Below the pieces are notes generated by a model. The model ran no database searches. It was given only the letters and a program-made list of their open reading frames with translations, and was not told the origin of the DNA. A stretch of 64,000 nt of DNA. Origin: Halomonas sp. ML-15 (GTDB taxonomy: Bacteria > Pseudomonadota > Gammaproteobacteria > Pseudomonadales > Halomonadaceae). The translations under genes were made by a program, and so were the position numbers. Shown piece by piece: positions 38,010-46,620 of the stretch. Positions within the stretch are counted from its first letter, which is position 1; the number at the start of each line of letters is the position of its first letter. The DNA lies in assembly GCF_014779595.1 (NCBI RefSeq), contig NZ_JACXZT010000002.1:1-64000 (forward strand), written 5' to 3'.

Positions 38010-39422
38010 TTAAATTTTTATTTCTGAGGGGATGTGCCCTAATAGCGCGCGGGAGGTTCCAATCTTATCTTCAACGGATTGTCCAATAGCTAGTAATTTA
38101 GCATCATTCCATGAACGGCCCATTAATTGGAGACCTACAGGCATGCCATTCGAGTCCTTACCAGCTGGCAATGTTATTGCGCATAATGACATGAAATTGC
38201 TGATTACCGTGTTGCGCAATGCTAAAACATTGGCTGCTTTGTAGTTTTCAGCACTTTTTAAGCTATCAAGACTTGGAGGGCTAATAGCAACCGTAGGCGT
38301 CAAGAATGCATCAACTTTGCATAGGGAGTTATCAGCCGATAATGATAGTTTTTTCAAGGAGTTTAGCCGTTGTATATACTCCCGCGCTGGAGTGTCGTCG
38401 GCCGCCTTTATACGGCTAGCGATATTTGAATCTAACCATGCGATTCGGTCAGGGAGTTCAGAGTTCAGGAATGAAGAAAGTTCGGATGTCGCTAAGCCTC
38501 CCAGCTTAAAAATAGAATATGCCTCATCAGCGCCGGGTAGATTAAGTTTGACGATTCGTGCTCCAGCACTTTCTAGAATTAATATTGCTTGTTCTATGGT
38601 TTCATATATTCCGGGTTCACAGCCATCCCAAAAAAACTGATCAGGAACCCCGAAGGTGATATCTGACAAACTCGGCTTGCAGGGAATTTTTCGCATTTTT
38701 TTTGCGAATTGTTGGTCAAGCGATTCAAAAGCAAAAGCTAAATCGTCGACATTTTTTGCTAACAACCCTGGCGTGTCAAGAGTAGTAGACAATGGAACTA
38801 TTTTTTCTGTAGGCCATCGGCCAATTGTAGTCTTTATTCCTGCGACTCCAGTCATTGAAGCAGGGACTCTAATTGAACCTGCCGTATCAGTCCCTAAGGC
38901 AATTAAGGCAGTGCCATTTATTAATGAAACTCCTGCACCTGAGCTAGAGCCTCCTGTAATGCGGTGAGTTTTATTATCCCATGGGTTTCGTGGTGTCCCC
39001 CAGTGTTCATTAGGCCCCAGCCCTCCAAAAGCAAATTCGACTGCATGAGTTTTTCCTACAATACAGGATAATTGATTCTGTAGTGACTTAATAATAGGTC
39101 CGGCTTTTTCCCAAGGCTCCGGTAATGGTGCATAAGATCCAGCATATGTCGGAAAGCCGGGAACGCCATAAATGTCTTTCACAGAGATAGGAATTCCCAT
39201 TAAAATTCCGGCATCCCCTCCACTTGCAAAGACCTTGTCGACTGATTCAGCAAGCAATAAAGTATCTTCACCCTTCCAGGTCTTATAAGCATTGTGGTAT
39301 TTTTCGTATTTATTGTAGTTTTCTATTGCGTTTCGGATTAAGTCTGAGGATTTAATTTTACCCTTTCTAAGAGACTTGTGAATGTTTCTAACTGAAAGTT
39401 CTCCAAATGTCTTTTCTAACAC
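38010..39422 (-). CDS. Amidase signature (AS) family amidohydrolase
   Basis: A 470-aa cytoplasmic amidase-type hydrolase; no signal peptide. The AS catalytic set is complete: Lys82 (ISVKDIYGVPG), cis-Ser around 159 (ITGGSSSGAG) and nucleophile Ser183 (GTDTAGSIRVPAS). Conserved PVGLQLMGRSWNDAKLLAIG closes the fold. Relatives include GatA, but no gatB/gatC neighbours exist, so a small-molecule amide is more likely; substrate unknown. Base composition is AT-rich compared with the core genes. It lies 358 bp downstream of ggt in the same direction, with a terminator between, so probably its own transcript. Confidence 0.9.
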   Translation of the reverse strand: MLEKTFGELSVRNIHKSLRKGKIKSSDLIRNAIENYNKYEKYHNAYKTWKGEDTLLLAESVDKVFASGGDAGILMGIPISVKDIYGVPGFPTYAGSYAPLPEPWEKAGPIIKSLQNQLSCIVGKTHAVEFAFGGLGPNEHWGTPRNPWDNKTHRITGGSSSGAGVSLINGTALIALGTDTAGSIRVPASMTGVAGIKTTIGRWPTEKIVPLSTTLDTPGLLAKNVDDLAFAFESLDQQFAKKMRKIPCKPSLSDITFGVPDQFFWDGCEPGIYETIEQAILILESAGARIVKLNLPGADEAYSIFKLGGLATSELSSFLNSELPDRIAWLDSNIASRIKAADDTPAREYIQRLNSLKKLSLSADNSLCKVDAFLTPTVAISPPSLDSLKSAENYKAANVLALRNTVISNFMSLCAITLPAGKDSNGMPVGLQLMGRSWNDAKLLAIGQSVEDKIGTSRALLGHIPSEIKI

Positions 39423-39616
39423 GCTCTATTCCTCTTTTTAATGGTTTGTCTATTATGGCTGGGTGGTTTTCTAGCCTTCACGAAAACGTATTGATGGGTC
39501 GCTTTATACTCCAGTGGTCACTCTTCTTTCGGCCAGAGGTACAGCTTCATTGGTCTTGATGGAAACTTTATATCCGGGGGAATACGTGCAGTGCTCCATA
39601 TCTAGGGGTGGTGACT

Positions 39617-39649
39617 AAAAAGGGGGTGGCAGATGAATCCGTCCACCCC
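39617..39649 (-). terminator. Terminator after ggt
   Basis: Read on the minus strand, GGGGTGG and CCACCCC arms enclose a 13-nt loop and are followed by CTTTTT. The remaining 39423-39779 gap is AT-rich with no recognisable gene. Confidence 0.75.
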
Positions 39650-39779
39650 ATTTTACTTATACTGTGAAGTTTTTATTAGAGGATCGATTACATGATGGTG
39701 ACACCTCCACAAAATTTTATAAACAATTCCAGAAAATATTCAATTCGATTACGCTGAATTATAATCAATTAATTAAAAG

Positions 39780-41387
39780 TTAGAATGCCACTACAGCACC
39801 ATCTGTTCGTGGTTCAGTAGCGCCGTTTAAGACCCCTGTATTTGGATCGCGCAAGATTATTTGGCCACGACCGAAGCTGATCGAGTCGGTGACCTTAACG
39901 ATGTCGTGGCCGCGACGCGCTAGCGCCTGGGCGAGGTGGTCGGGGAAGTGCGGTTCGACCTCGACGGTTTTGCCCTTGGTCCATTTCCAGCGCGGCATGT
40001 CGAGCGCCGCCTGGGGGTTGAGGTGATCCTCGAGCATGGCGGTGACCACCTGCACGTGCCCCTGAGGCTGCATATAGCCGCCCATTACCCCGAACGGTCC
40101 TACCGCCTGGCCATCCTTGGTGATAAAGCCGGGGATGATGGTGTGGTAGGTACGCTTGCCCGGCGCCAGGGCATTGGGATGGTTCGGGTCCAGCGAGAAC
40201 GACCAGCCGCGGTTCTGCAGGCTGATGCCGGTGCCGGGGATCACGATGCCCGAGCCGAAGCCTTTGAAGTTGCTCTGGATGAACGACACCATGTTGCCGT
40301 CGCCATCGGCGGTGGCCAGGTAGACCGTGCCGCCGGAGAGCGGGTTGCCGTGCACCGGGTCGACGGCCTGCTCGCCGATCAGTCCGGCGCGCGCCTTGAG
40401 GTAGCCGTCGTCGAGCATCTGCTCGACGCTGGGCCGCATGGCGTCACGTTCGGTGACGTGGGCAAAGCCGTCGACGTAGGCCAGCTTGGTGGCCTCGATG
40501 CGGCGGTGCAGGGTCTCTACCGGGTCGCGCCCTTCCGGCCCCATGCGCTCCAGCATGCCCAGCGCCTGAAGTACGATCAGGCCGCTGCCGTTGGGCGGAA
40601 TTTCCCAGATATCGTGGCCCTTGTAGCGCACGCTGATCGGATCGACCCACTCCGGCTCGAAGCGTGCCAGATCCTCCTTGCGCAGCAGGCCGCCGTGCTC
40701 GCGGGAGAAGGCGTCGAGCTTGTCGGCAAGCTCGCCCTCGTAGAAGGCGCGGCCCTTGGTCTCGGCGATGGCACGCAGCGAGCTGGCATGGCCCGGCGAG
40801 GACCAGCGCTCGCCCGGCTGGGGCGCGCGGCCCTCGGGAGCGAAGGTGTCGAACCACGGCTTGAAGGCGGCGTCGTCGTAAGCCGAATAGCTGTGGAAGG
40901 CTTCGTTCCACATCTGATGAATGATCGGCGAGATCGGGAAACCCTCCTCGGCCAGCGCCACGGCGGGTGCCAGAAGGTCGGCGAAGGGCAGCTTGCCGAA
41001 GCGCTCGGAGAGTGCCGCCCAGGCGGCTGGGGCGCCGGGCACGGTGACCGGCAGCAGACCGTGGCTGGGGATGCTGTCGTGGCCCAGCGCCTTCATGGCC
41101 TCGATAGTCGCGGCCTGGGGGGCCGGGCCGCTAGCGTTGAGGCCATGCAACTTGCCATCGATCCATACGATGGCGAAAACATCGCTGCCGAGACCGTTGG
41201 ATGTGGGCTCTACAACCGTAAGTGCTGCGGCAGTAGCTATAGCTGCGTCGACGGCATTGCCGCCATTTTTTAATGTTTCTATACCAACTTGAGAGGCAAG
41301 CGCTTGCGAAGCTGCCACCATTCCTCTGTGACCATATGTAACAACTCTTTTTGATGCTGACGGGTAGTATTGAGAGTCATTTTTCAT
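39780..41387 (-). CDS. ggt: Gamma-glutamyltransferase / gamma-glutamyl hydrolase family
   Basis: Ntn-hydrolase that self-cleaves and transfers or hydrolyses gamma-glutamyl groups. It is 535 aa. The probable nucleophile is Thr354 in SGGTVYLATADGDGNMVSF, followed by FGSGIVIPGTGISLQNRG and PFGVMGGYMQPQGHVQV. The N-terminal half has the NGGNAVDAAIATAAALTVVEP signature. No clear signal peptide is visible, unlike classical periplasmic GGT, so a cytoplasmic YwrD-like enzyme is likely. The DNA is mosaic: codons up to about 41200 and after about 39900 are AT-rich, while the middle is GC-rich like the chromosome. It lies just downstream of tctA, 34 nt away, so it is cotranscribed with the transporter. 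Confidence 0.9.
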   Translation of the reverse strand: MKNDSQYYPSASKRVVTYGHRGMVAASQALASQVGIETLKNGGNAVDAAIATAAALTVVEPTSNGLGSDVFAIVWIDGKLHGLNASGPAPQAATIEAMKALGHDSIPSHGLLPVTVPGAPAAWAALSERFGKLPFADLLAPAVALAEEGFPISPIIHQMWNEAFHSYSAYDDAAFKPWFDTFAPEGRAPQPGERWSSPGHASSLRAIAETKGRAFYEGELADKLDAFSREHGGLLRKEDLARFEPEWVDPISVRYKGHDIWEIPPNGSGLIVLQALGMLERMGPEGRDPVETLHRRIEATKLAYVDGFAHVTERDAMRPSVEQMLDDGYLKARAGLIGEQAVDPVHGNPLSGGTVYLATADGDGNMVSFIQSNFKGFGSGIVIPGTGISLQNRGWSFSLDPNHPNALAPGKRTYHTIIPGFITKDGQAVGPFGVMGGYMQPQGHVQVVTAMLEDHLNPQAALDMPRWKWTKGKTVEVEPHFPDHLAQALARRGHDIVKVTDSISFGRGQIILRDPNTGVLNGATEPRTDGAVVAF

Positions 41388-41421
41388 GGAGCATATCCTT
41401 TACTGGTTTTTAGAAAATAAA

Positions 41422-42924
41422 TTATTCACTGGTGCTTTGAGTTTTTCTTTTAATTGATTTTGCCTGATATATAGAAAATATAATAGAAGCAATTGTTAGA
41501 GCTATAAATGCAGCTGAAAGAGGCCTAGTAAAAAATGTTGTAAGGCTACTGTTGAGCTCAAGTGCCCGGAAGAACTGGTTTTCCAGTGTTTCTCCGAGTA
41601 CCACTCCAAGTATTAACGGGGGGAGTGGGACTCCAGCTTTCATTAATAGATATCCAGCCAGCCCAAAGAAAAAGAGCACCCATATGTCAAATAGATTATT
41701 GTTTAGAGCAAAGGCGCCTATTGCGCAAAGTACTAATACTATGGGGATTAGAATTGGTTGTGGAACTAATGATATTTTAGTGAACCACCGGCACAAAAAC
41801 AGTTGGCTGATTAATGTTATGAAAGCAGCCACAATTAGCGTTGCATAAATCGATCCGACTAGTATTGGGTTCTGTTCAAACATCAATGGACCAGGTTGAA
41901 TTCCATGTAAGATGAATATTCCCATCATTATTGCCATGGTTAAATCGCCAGGTATGCCTAACGCAAGAGTTGGAATAAAAGCGCCTCCTGGTGATGCGCT
42001 ATTTGATGCCTCCGATGCGACAATACCATCGGCAATACCAGTGCCAAATTTCTCAGGTTGTTTAGAAGCTTTTTTTGCTTGGTCGTAACTAATAAAATTT
42101 GCGACTGTACCACCGGTGCCTGGTAATGCTCCAATAAGGCTGCCAATTATTGATGAGCGAATCACATTAATTTTTTGCAGTGACATGTCTTTTAATATTA
42201 ATGACATCGGAAATGAAACACTAACGTCATTGCCTTTTTTCTTGCTTTTATTATTCCCTTGCTCAATGTTCTCCATTAGTTGAGTAAAAGCAAAAACACC
42301 TATCATAACTGGCAGCATTTCAAAACCTGAAGAAAGTTGAGATAATCCAAAATCAAACCTTGTATTGCTATTCCTATCATAGCCAATTGTAGTAATAAAT
42401 ATGCCAATAGTTGCAGCTAGGATCCCTTTGACTATTTGCCCGCTGGATAAACCTGCAACAAGTGTAAGGGCAAATAAAATAAGTCCCGTGATCTCCCAAG
42501 GCCTGAAGTTCATGCTATATTTGGCGATAAAAGGACCGAATATTATTAAGATGATGCATCCAATTATGGCTCCAAAAAAAGATGCAGCCATACCAATTCC
42601 AAGTGCTCTCCCAGGCTCCCCTTTTTGTGCCATCGGATATCCATCATATACCGTAGTTATTGAAGATGGCGTGCCAGGTATCCCTAGCATGATTCCGGAG
42701 ACAATTCCTCCAGAGTAACCACCAACCAAAACTGCTGTCATTAATGCAATTGCATCGATGGAACTCATAGCAAATGTGAAAGGAAATACCACCAGTATTG
42801 CCATTGTGATGGTGAATCCAGGTATGCTTCCACCAATTATGCCAAATATCACGCCGATTATAATTAGCGACAAAGTTTGAAAATCACCAATTTCTAGGAA
42901 AGACTGTATAATTGAGCTAGTCAT
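41422..42924 (-). CDS. tctA: Tripartite tricarboxylate transporter, large membrane subunit TctA
   Basis: A 12-helix permease of 500 aa for carboxylate uptake with a periplasmic binding protein. Seen: GVIFGIIGGSIPGFTITMAI, the conserved GYSGGIVSGIMLGIPGTPSSITTVYDGYPMA-type motif, GLIGALPGTGGTVANFISYDQAKK-type second repeat, EASNSASPGGAFIPTLALGIPG and PLPPLILGVVLGETLE. The two GTP/GIPG loop repeats are the TctA signature. AT-rich throughout. It starts 12 nt after tctB and is followed by ggt. Confidence 0.95.
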   Translation of the reverse strand: MTSSIIQSFLEIGDFQTLSLIIIGVIFGIIGGSIPGFTITMAILVVFPFTFAMSSIDAIALMTAVLVGGYSGGIVSGIMLGIPGTPSSITTVYDGYPMAQKGEPGRALGIGMAASFFGAIIGCIILIIFGPFIAKYSMNFRPWEITGLILFALTLVAGLSSGQIVKGILAATIGIFITTIGYDRNSNTRFDFGLSQLSSGFEMLPVMIGVFAFTQLMENIEQGNNKSKKKGNDVSVSFPMSLILKDMSLQKINVIRSSIIGSLIGALPGTGGTVANFISYDQAKKASKQPEKFGTGIADGIVASEASNSASPGGAFIPTLALGIPGDLTMAIMMGIFILHGIQPGPLMFEQNPILVGSIYATLIVAAFITLISQLFLCRWFTKISLVPQPILIPIVLVLCAIGAFALNNNLFDIWVLFFFGLAGYLLMKAGVPLPPLILGVVLGETLENQFFRALELNSSLTTFFTRPLSAAFIALTIASIIFSIYQAKSIKRKTQSTSE

Positions 42925-42936
42925 CGCTTCGTCCTT

Positions 42937-43401
42937 TTATGGAAGCCAGATTCTAAGGCCGTATCTAAAAATGAAATAGATTGTTGGGACAAAGATGAGC
43001 GACGTTAATATGATGGTTGCTATTTTCTTTTTTGTATTGCAACCCATTAAAACAGTTTGCGTTGAGACCATGAAAAGTATTGTCGCTATTACGTAGCCGA
43101 AATATGGAAGTAATAATGCATATATTCCAAAAAATGCAAAAACTGAGATGCATTTAGCCTTTCCATCAAAAATCTTTTCTACATCCCTTAAGTTAAATTT
43201 TTTTATGCCGTTTTCTATTACCAGCGATTTTACAAAGATCAACAAGGACATTCCTGCTATCATATACAGTAAGATTCGTGGAAAAAATGCTGAGCCATGT
43301 GGTTGCCAGCTTGTTTTGTCAGGGATGTTGCCTGACTCATACAGTAATATAGCTACGATGAGTAGCATTACCACAGAAAGGAAGCGGTCTTTAGTGATCA
43401 T
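42937..43401 (-). CDS. tctB: Tripartite tricarboxylate transporter, small membrane subunit TctB
   Basis: A 154-aa protein with four hydrophobic segments (SVVMLLIVAILLYESG, ILLYMIAGMSLLIFVKSL, ISVFAFFGIYALLLPYFGYVIATILFM and IILTSLIFVPTIYFIF). The layout and the YFIFRYGLRIWLP end are those of TctB. Sequence is weakly conserved in this family; the position between tctC and tctA supports the call. Confidence 0.88.
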   Translation of the reverse strand: MITKDRFLSVVMLLIVAILLYESGNIPDKTSWQPHGSAFFPRILLYMIAGMSLLIFVKSLVIENGIKKFNLRDVEKIFDGKAKCISVFAFFGIYALLLPYFGYVIATILFMVSTQTVLMGCNTKKKIATIILTSLIFVPTIYFIFRYGLRIWLP

Positions 43402-43426
43402 GCTTGTTCTCGCAATGAGTCGGTGC

Positions 43427-43464
43427 TCGCGACCAATATTTATTAGGATAAATATTGGTCGCGA
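43427..43464 (-). promoter_or_regulatory. 17-bp perfect stem-loop between tctC and tctB
   Basis: TCGCGACCAATATTTAT/ATAAATATTGGTCGCGA with loop TAGG (minus-strand CCTA). It lacks a T-run, so it probably stabilises the tctC mRNA 3' end or attenuates read-through, as the malE-malF hairpin does. It starts 6 nt past tctC. Confidence 0.7.
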
Positions 43465-43470
43465 AATTGT

Positions 43471-44466
43471 TTACTCGTCAAACCCAATTGTTCTAGCTGC
43501 TGCGCCTAGATCTTCTTGGCTCTGATCAAGATATTGAAGATATTCTTCTCTAGGGAGAAAATTAACTATAGAGCCAAGTTCATTTTCTATCCGTTCCTGT
43601 AGCGCCTCATTGGCCATTGCTGTTTCAAAAGCAGCTTCTAAAATCGAAAGAATACCTTCAGGGGTGCCTTTTGGGGCAAAGAGTCCACGGTTGGTATAGT
43701 GGACCATATCAATACCTAGTTCCTGAAACGTAGGTGTGTCCGGAAGGTTGCTTAGCCTTTCGTCATGTGCCACGCCGAGCGATTTTAAATCACCAGATTC
43801 AAAAAAGGATACGGCGGTTGGCATATCCAGCATTGCAAAATCAATTTCTTGAGCAAGAAGAGCTTCAACTTGGTCGCTGGTACCTGGGTATCCAACCAGT
43901 CGGACGTCTTCCATTGAGATCCCGACAGTATTGAAAAATTGTGCCCAGAAGAAGTGATCAGTAGAGCTCGGCGTCATACTGAAAGTGACTTCGCCTGGGT
44001 TGTCAGCAACGTATTGAGCAATATCTTCAGCACTATTAATGGGATGGTCTGAATATGTCCCTGCCATATTAATCGTTTGGGTGAGCAGGGAGATAGGCTC
44101 AAAAGCGTCGTATGAATAGTCAACAGCTCCTGAGAGGTACGATGTGGCTATAGTATCGTGGCTGCCTAAAATGGTGTGACCATCTGGGCTTGCATCTTTA
44201 ACGTGACGCGAACCAAGAGTGGCCCCTGCGCCAGCCATATTGACTGGAATAATTGACTCGGACAATTGCTTCTCAGCTTCTTGTCCTGCTAATCGGAAAA
44301 TAATATCCGTAGCTCCGCCAGGACTATAAGGTATAACCACGCGCACTTCACGCTCAGGAAAAGAGTCGCTAGAATAAGCAGTGGTCGTAATTCCGAATGT
44401 TGTTGCAAGCGTGATAGTACTCGCAACCGCTATGATCTGAAATTTATTAATGTTAATGCGCTTCAT
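43471..44466 (-). CDS. tctC: Tripartite tricarboxylate transporter substrate-binding protein (TctC/Bug family)
   Basis: A periplasmic solute receptor of 331 aa. The start MKRININKFQ was chosen because it gives a normal signal peptide (IIAVASTITLATTFGITTTAYS, cleavage near residue 32). Seen: VRVVIPYSPGGATDIIFRL (Bug signature, pyrrole-like carboxylate grip), VNMAGAGATLGSRHV, HTILGSHDTIATS and FAPKGTPEGILSILE. Bug proteins bind carboxylates such as citrate or C4-acids; the ligand here is unknown. First gene of tctCBA-ggt; the hairpin behind it may keep its mRNA abundant. Confidence 0.93.
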   Translation of the reverse strand: MKRININKFQIIAVASTITLATTFGITTTAYSSDSFPEREVRVVIPYSPGGATDIIFRLAGQEAEKQLSESIIPVNMAGAGATLGSRHVKDASPDGHTILGSHDTIATSYLSGAVDYSYDAFEPISLLTQTINMAGTYSDHPINSAEDIAQYVADNPGEVTFSMTPSSTDHFFWAQFFNTVGISMEDVRLVGYPGTSDQVEALLAQEIDFAMLDMPTAVSFFESGDLKSLGVAHDERLSNLPDTPTFQELGIDMVHYTNRGLFAPKGTPEGILSILEAAFETAMANEALQERIENELGSIVNFLPREEYLQYLDQSQEDLGAAARTIGFDE

Positions 44467-44499
44467 ATTAAGATGCCTATTGTTAAGTGATTTTTCATC

Positions 44500-44524
44500 A
44501 TGCACTTTAGAAAGTGCATTTTTT
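44500..44524. promoter_or_regulatory. Palindrome in the tctC upstream region
   Basis: ATGCACTTTAGAAAGTGCAT has two 9-bp arms around AG, followed on the plus strand by TTTTTT. It sits 34 bp upstream of the tctC start and 55 bp past the chrA end. It could be an operator for the tct operon; as a terminator it would act on the plus strand, where no gene reads in. Confidence 0.45.
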
Positions 44525-44578
44525 GTGAGCGCGTGCCAAATTATTACTATCATTGTGTTTTAATAGATATATTAATTA

Positions 44579-45109
44579 TTAGCCTAGTGCTAATCCTCCA
44601 TATATTAAAGCGGCCAAGATCACCGCTGCTGGGTGGGTTTGATAGCGATATAGCGCGACTATTGCCGCACAAGCTATAAGCATAGTATGGAGTAATCCCG
44701 CACCCTGTATCCCCTCGTTGAAGAAGCTCCAGGTCAGCCAGGCCATCATCAGCGCAATCACCGGGCGTACCCACTGGCTCATGCGCTTGACCCGCGGCGA
44801 CTCGCGATGACGGTAGAGCAGCCCCAGGGCGCCGAGCATCAGCAGCAGCGACGGCACCACGGTGGCAAATACCGCGACCACGGCGCCGCCCACGCCGGCC
44901 ACGTCGTAGCCCACGTAGCCGGCCATCTTGGTGGCGATGGGGCTGGGCAGGGCGTTGCCCAGCGCCAGGGTCTCGGCGAACTCCTGGGCGCCCATCCAGC
45001 CGTAGCGGCCAACCACCTCGGCTTCGATCAGCGGAATGATCGCCGGGCCGCCGCCGTAGCCGATGATGTTGGGGATGAAGAAGGCCAGGAACAGCTCCCA
45101 ATAGATCAT
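44579..45109 (-). CDS. Chromate transporter half-protein, second of pair
   Basis: A 176-aa CHR-family membrane protein. Seen: LAFFIPNIIGYGGGPAIIPLIEAEVV (CHR signature GYGGGPA), ALGNALPSPIATKMAGYVGY and several hydrophobic helices. Short-chain CHR proteins act as antiparallel pairs, exporting chromate or another oxyanion. The start overlaps the first half gene by 4 nt. The last 120 bp (44579-44700) are AT-rich and the remainder GC-rich, so the 3' end is probably recombinant. An overlapping open frame at 44550-45101 is a shadow. Confidence 0.88.
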   Translation of the reverse strand: MIYWELFLAFFIPNIIGYGGGPAIIPLIEAEVVGRYGWMGAQEFAETLALGNALPSPIATKMAGYVGYDVAGVGGAVVAVFATVVPSLLLMLGALGLLYRHRESPRVKRMSQWVRPVIALMMAWLTWSFFNEGIQGAGLLHTMLIACAAIVALYRYQTHPAAVILAALIYGGLALG

Positions 45110-45684
45110 GAGGTGGCCTCCTTGGGCGTCGGGCGCAGCAGCGCCGCGGCCAGGATGCCGCCGATGACCCAGCCGGGATGCACGCCGAGCAGATAGATCA
45201 GCATGCCGGCCACCGCCGCCATGGCCAGGCTGACGAGCCAGCCCAGCACCAACTGAGACTTGTTGAGGAAGTCCCAGGCCAGCTGTCCCATCATCACCAT
45301 CACCACCGGCACCACGCCCTGGCCCATGCCCTGGATCCAGGCCACGTCGCGATAGCGGCTGAACACGCCGAGCAGCGCAATCATGGCGACAATGGTCGGC
45401 AGGATGACTGCCAGCACGGCGTTGATGCAGCCGGTCACGCCGCCGACGCGATAGCCGATATAGCCGGGCATCTTGGTGGCGATGGGGCCGGGCAGGGTGT
45501 TGGCGATGGCCAGGATGTCGGCGAACTCTTCGTCACTCAGCCAGGCGTGGCGCTTGACCACCTCCTGCTGGACGAGGGGGATCATCGACGGGCCGCCACC
45601 GAAGCCGAGCAGGCCGATGCGCAGGAATGCCATGAAAAGGTCTCGCTGGCTGGCATCGCGACTTGGGGGTGTCGAGAGGCTCAT
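45106..45684 (-). CDS. Chromate transporter half-protein, first of pair
   Basis: A 192-aa CHR-family protein. Seen: FLRIGLLGFGGGPSMIPLVQQEVV, AIANTLPGPIATKMPGYIGYRVGG and five or six hydrophobic segments. GC-rich as the core genome. It is translationally coupled to the second half gene (ATGA overlap). The upstream region carries a 33-bp element repeated near the GntR gene, so the pair may belong to that regulon rather than to metal resistance; a substrate other than chromate is possible. Confidence 0.9.
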   Translation of the reverse strand: MSLSTPPSRDASQRDLFMAFLRIGLLGFGGGPSMIPLVQQEVVKRHAWLSDEEFADILAIANTLPGPIATKMPGYIGYRVGGVTGCINAVLAVILPTIVAMIALLGVFSRYRDVAWIQGMGQGVVPVVMVMMGQLAWDFLNKSQLVLGWLVSLAMAAVAGMLIYLLGVHPGWVIGGILAAALLRPTPKEATS

Positions 45685-45741
45685 GCTTGAGGCCTGCAGT
45701 TCAACATCGTTGATGGCTTCTTGATGGTTGATTTTGTCATA

Positions 45742-45774
45742 GCCAATCGTCTTGTGAATTAAAAATCGATTATT
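45742..45774. promoter_or_regulatory. Operator-like element, copy A
   Basis: A 33-bp stretch, starting GCCAATCGTCTTGT and ending AAAATCGATTATT, that shares about 27 of 33 positions with 46845-46877. It contains AATCG twice, 19-20 bp apart, the second in the self-complementary AATCGATT. It lies 58 bp upstream of the chrA pair. GntR-type regulators bind such short inverted repeats. Confidence 0.6.
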
Positions 45775-45899
45775 TGATACTGACTATAGTGCTACTTCTC
45801 GAGAGGAGTCAATAGACGGGGGGCCGAGTCGACGTGCTGAAATAAGCAGGCTAGCGGGCTGCAGGTAGCGGCGAGGAGGTACGGCAGGCGCTGAAACAG

Positions 45900-45925
45900 G
45901 CGAGGCTGGCCGAGGCCAGCCTCGC
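45900..45925 (-). terminator. 12-bp hairpin after the FAH-family gene
   Basis: GCGAGGCTGGCC/GGCCAGCCTCGC with a 2-nt centre starts 6 nt past the stop codon. The T-content after it is weak on the minus strand (CTGTTTC). Confidence 0.6.
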
Positions 45926-45930
45926 TGATA

Positions 45931-46620
45931 TCAGACGACCTTGAGGTGAATGTCACCGACGCCGTCGACGTGGCCCTGCAGCGTGTCGCCCTTCTTGACG
46001 GCCCCCACGCCGGCGGGGGTGCCGGTCATGATGATATCGCCGGGCGCCAGCTCGAACACCCCGGACAGGTGCTCGATGACTTCGGGTATCTTCCAGATCA
46101 GTTGATTGAGATCCCCCTCCTGCTTTATATCACCATTGACCTTGAGCCAGACGGCGCCGTTGTCGACGTCGACGCTCTCTTTCCTGACGATCGGGCTGCA
46201 CGGCGCCGATTTCTCGAAGGCCTTGCCGATCTCCCAGGGGCGACCCATCTTCTTGGCTTGGCTCTGCAGGTCACGCAGGGTCATGTCGAGGCCCACGGCA
46301 TAGCCGTATACGTGGGACATGGCATCCTGGGTGGAAATATCGCGCCCGCCCTTGCCGATCGCGACCACGAGTTCGATCTCGTAGTGCACCTCCTGGGAGT
46401 GCGCGGGGAGCGTGAAATCGCCGCCGAGGGTGACGTTGTCGGGGTTCTTCTGGAAGAAGAACGGCGGCTCCTTGTCAGGGTCGTGCCCCATCTCGACGGC
46501 GTGGGCAGCGTAGTTGCGGCCCACGCAGTACACGCGGCGTATCGGGAAGCGCTCATCGCCGCCGGCAACGGGTAGGCTGGCCGGCTTAGGAGGCGTAAAC
46601 ACGTAGTTGTCTTGGCTCAT
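45931..46620 (-). CDS. Fumarylacetoacetate hydrolase (FAH) family protein
   Basis: A 229-aa metal-dependent C-C hydrolase or decarboxylase-type fold. Seen: RVYCVGRNYAAHAVEMG, PPFFFQKNPDNV, the metal-binding EIE in HYEIELVVAIGKGG, Asp in GYAVGLDMTLRD and the C-terminal PGDIIMTGTPAGVG. The FFFQKNPDN pattern is that of fumarylpyruvate hydrolases of the NagK type; other acylpyruvases cannot be excluded. No gentisate dioxygenase or isomerase gene is in the window. It is divergent from the GntR regulator, which may control it. Confidence 0.88.
   Translation of the reverse strand: MSQDNYVFTPPKPASLPVAGGDERFPIRRVYCVGRNYAAHAVEMGHDPDKEPPFFFQKNPDNVTLGGDFTLPAHSQEVHYEIELVVAIGKGGRDISTQDAMSHVYGYAVGLDMTLRDLQSQAKKMGRPWEIGKAFEKSAPCSPIVRKESVDVDNGAVWLKVNGDIKQEGDLNQLIWKIPEVIEHLSGVFELAPGDIIMTGTPAGVGAVKKGDTLQGHVDGVGDIHLKVV

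Noticed and set aside
38010-39422. Annotation as GatA
   Set aside because: The AS triad is shared by all family members and no gatB or gatC lies nearby; the gene sits in an accessory island.
44550-45101. Alternative 183-codon frame over the second chrA half
   Set aside because: The 44579-45109 frame carries the CHR motifs and the coupled start; this one has none and is Arg-rich.
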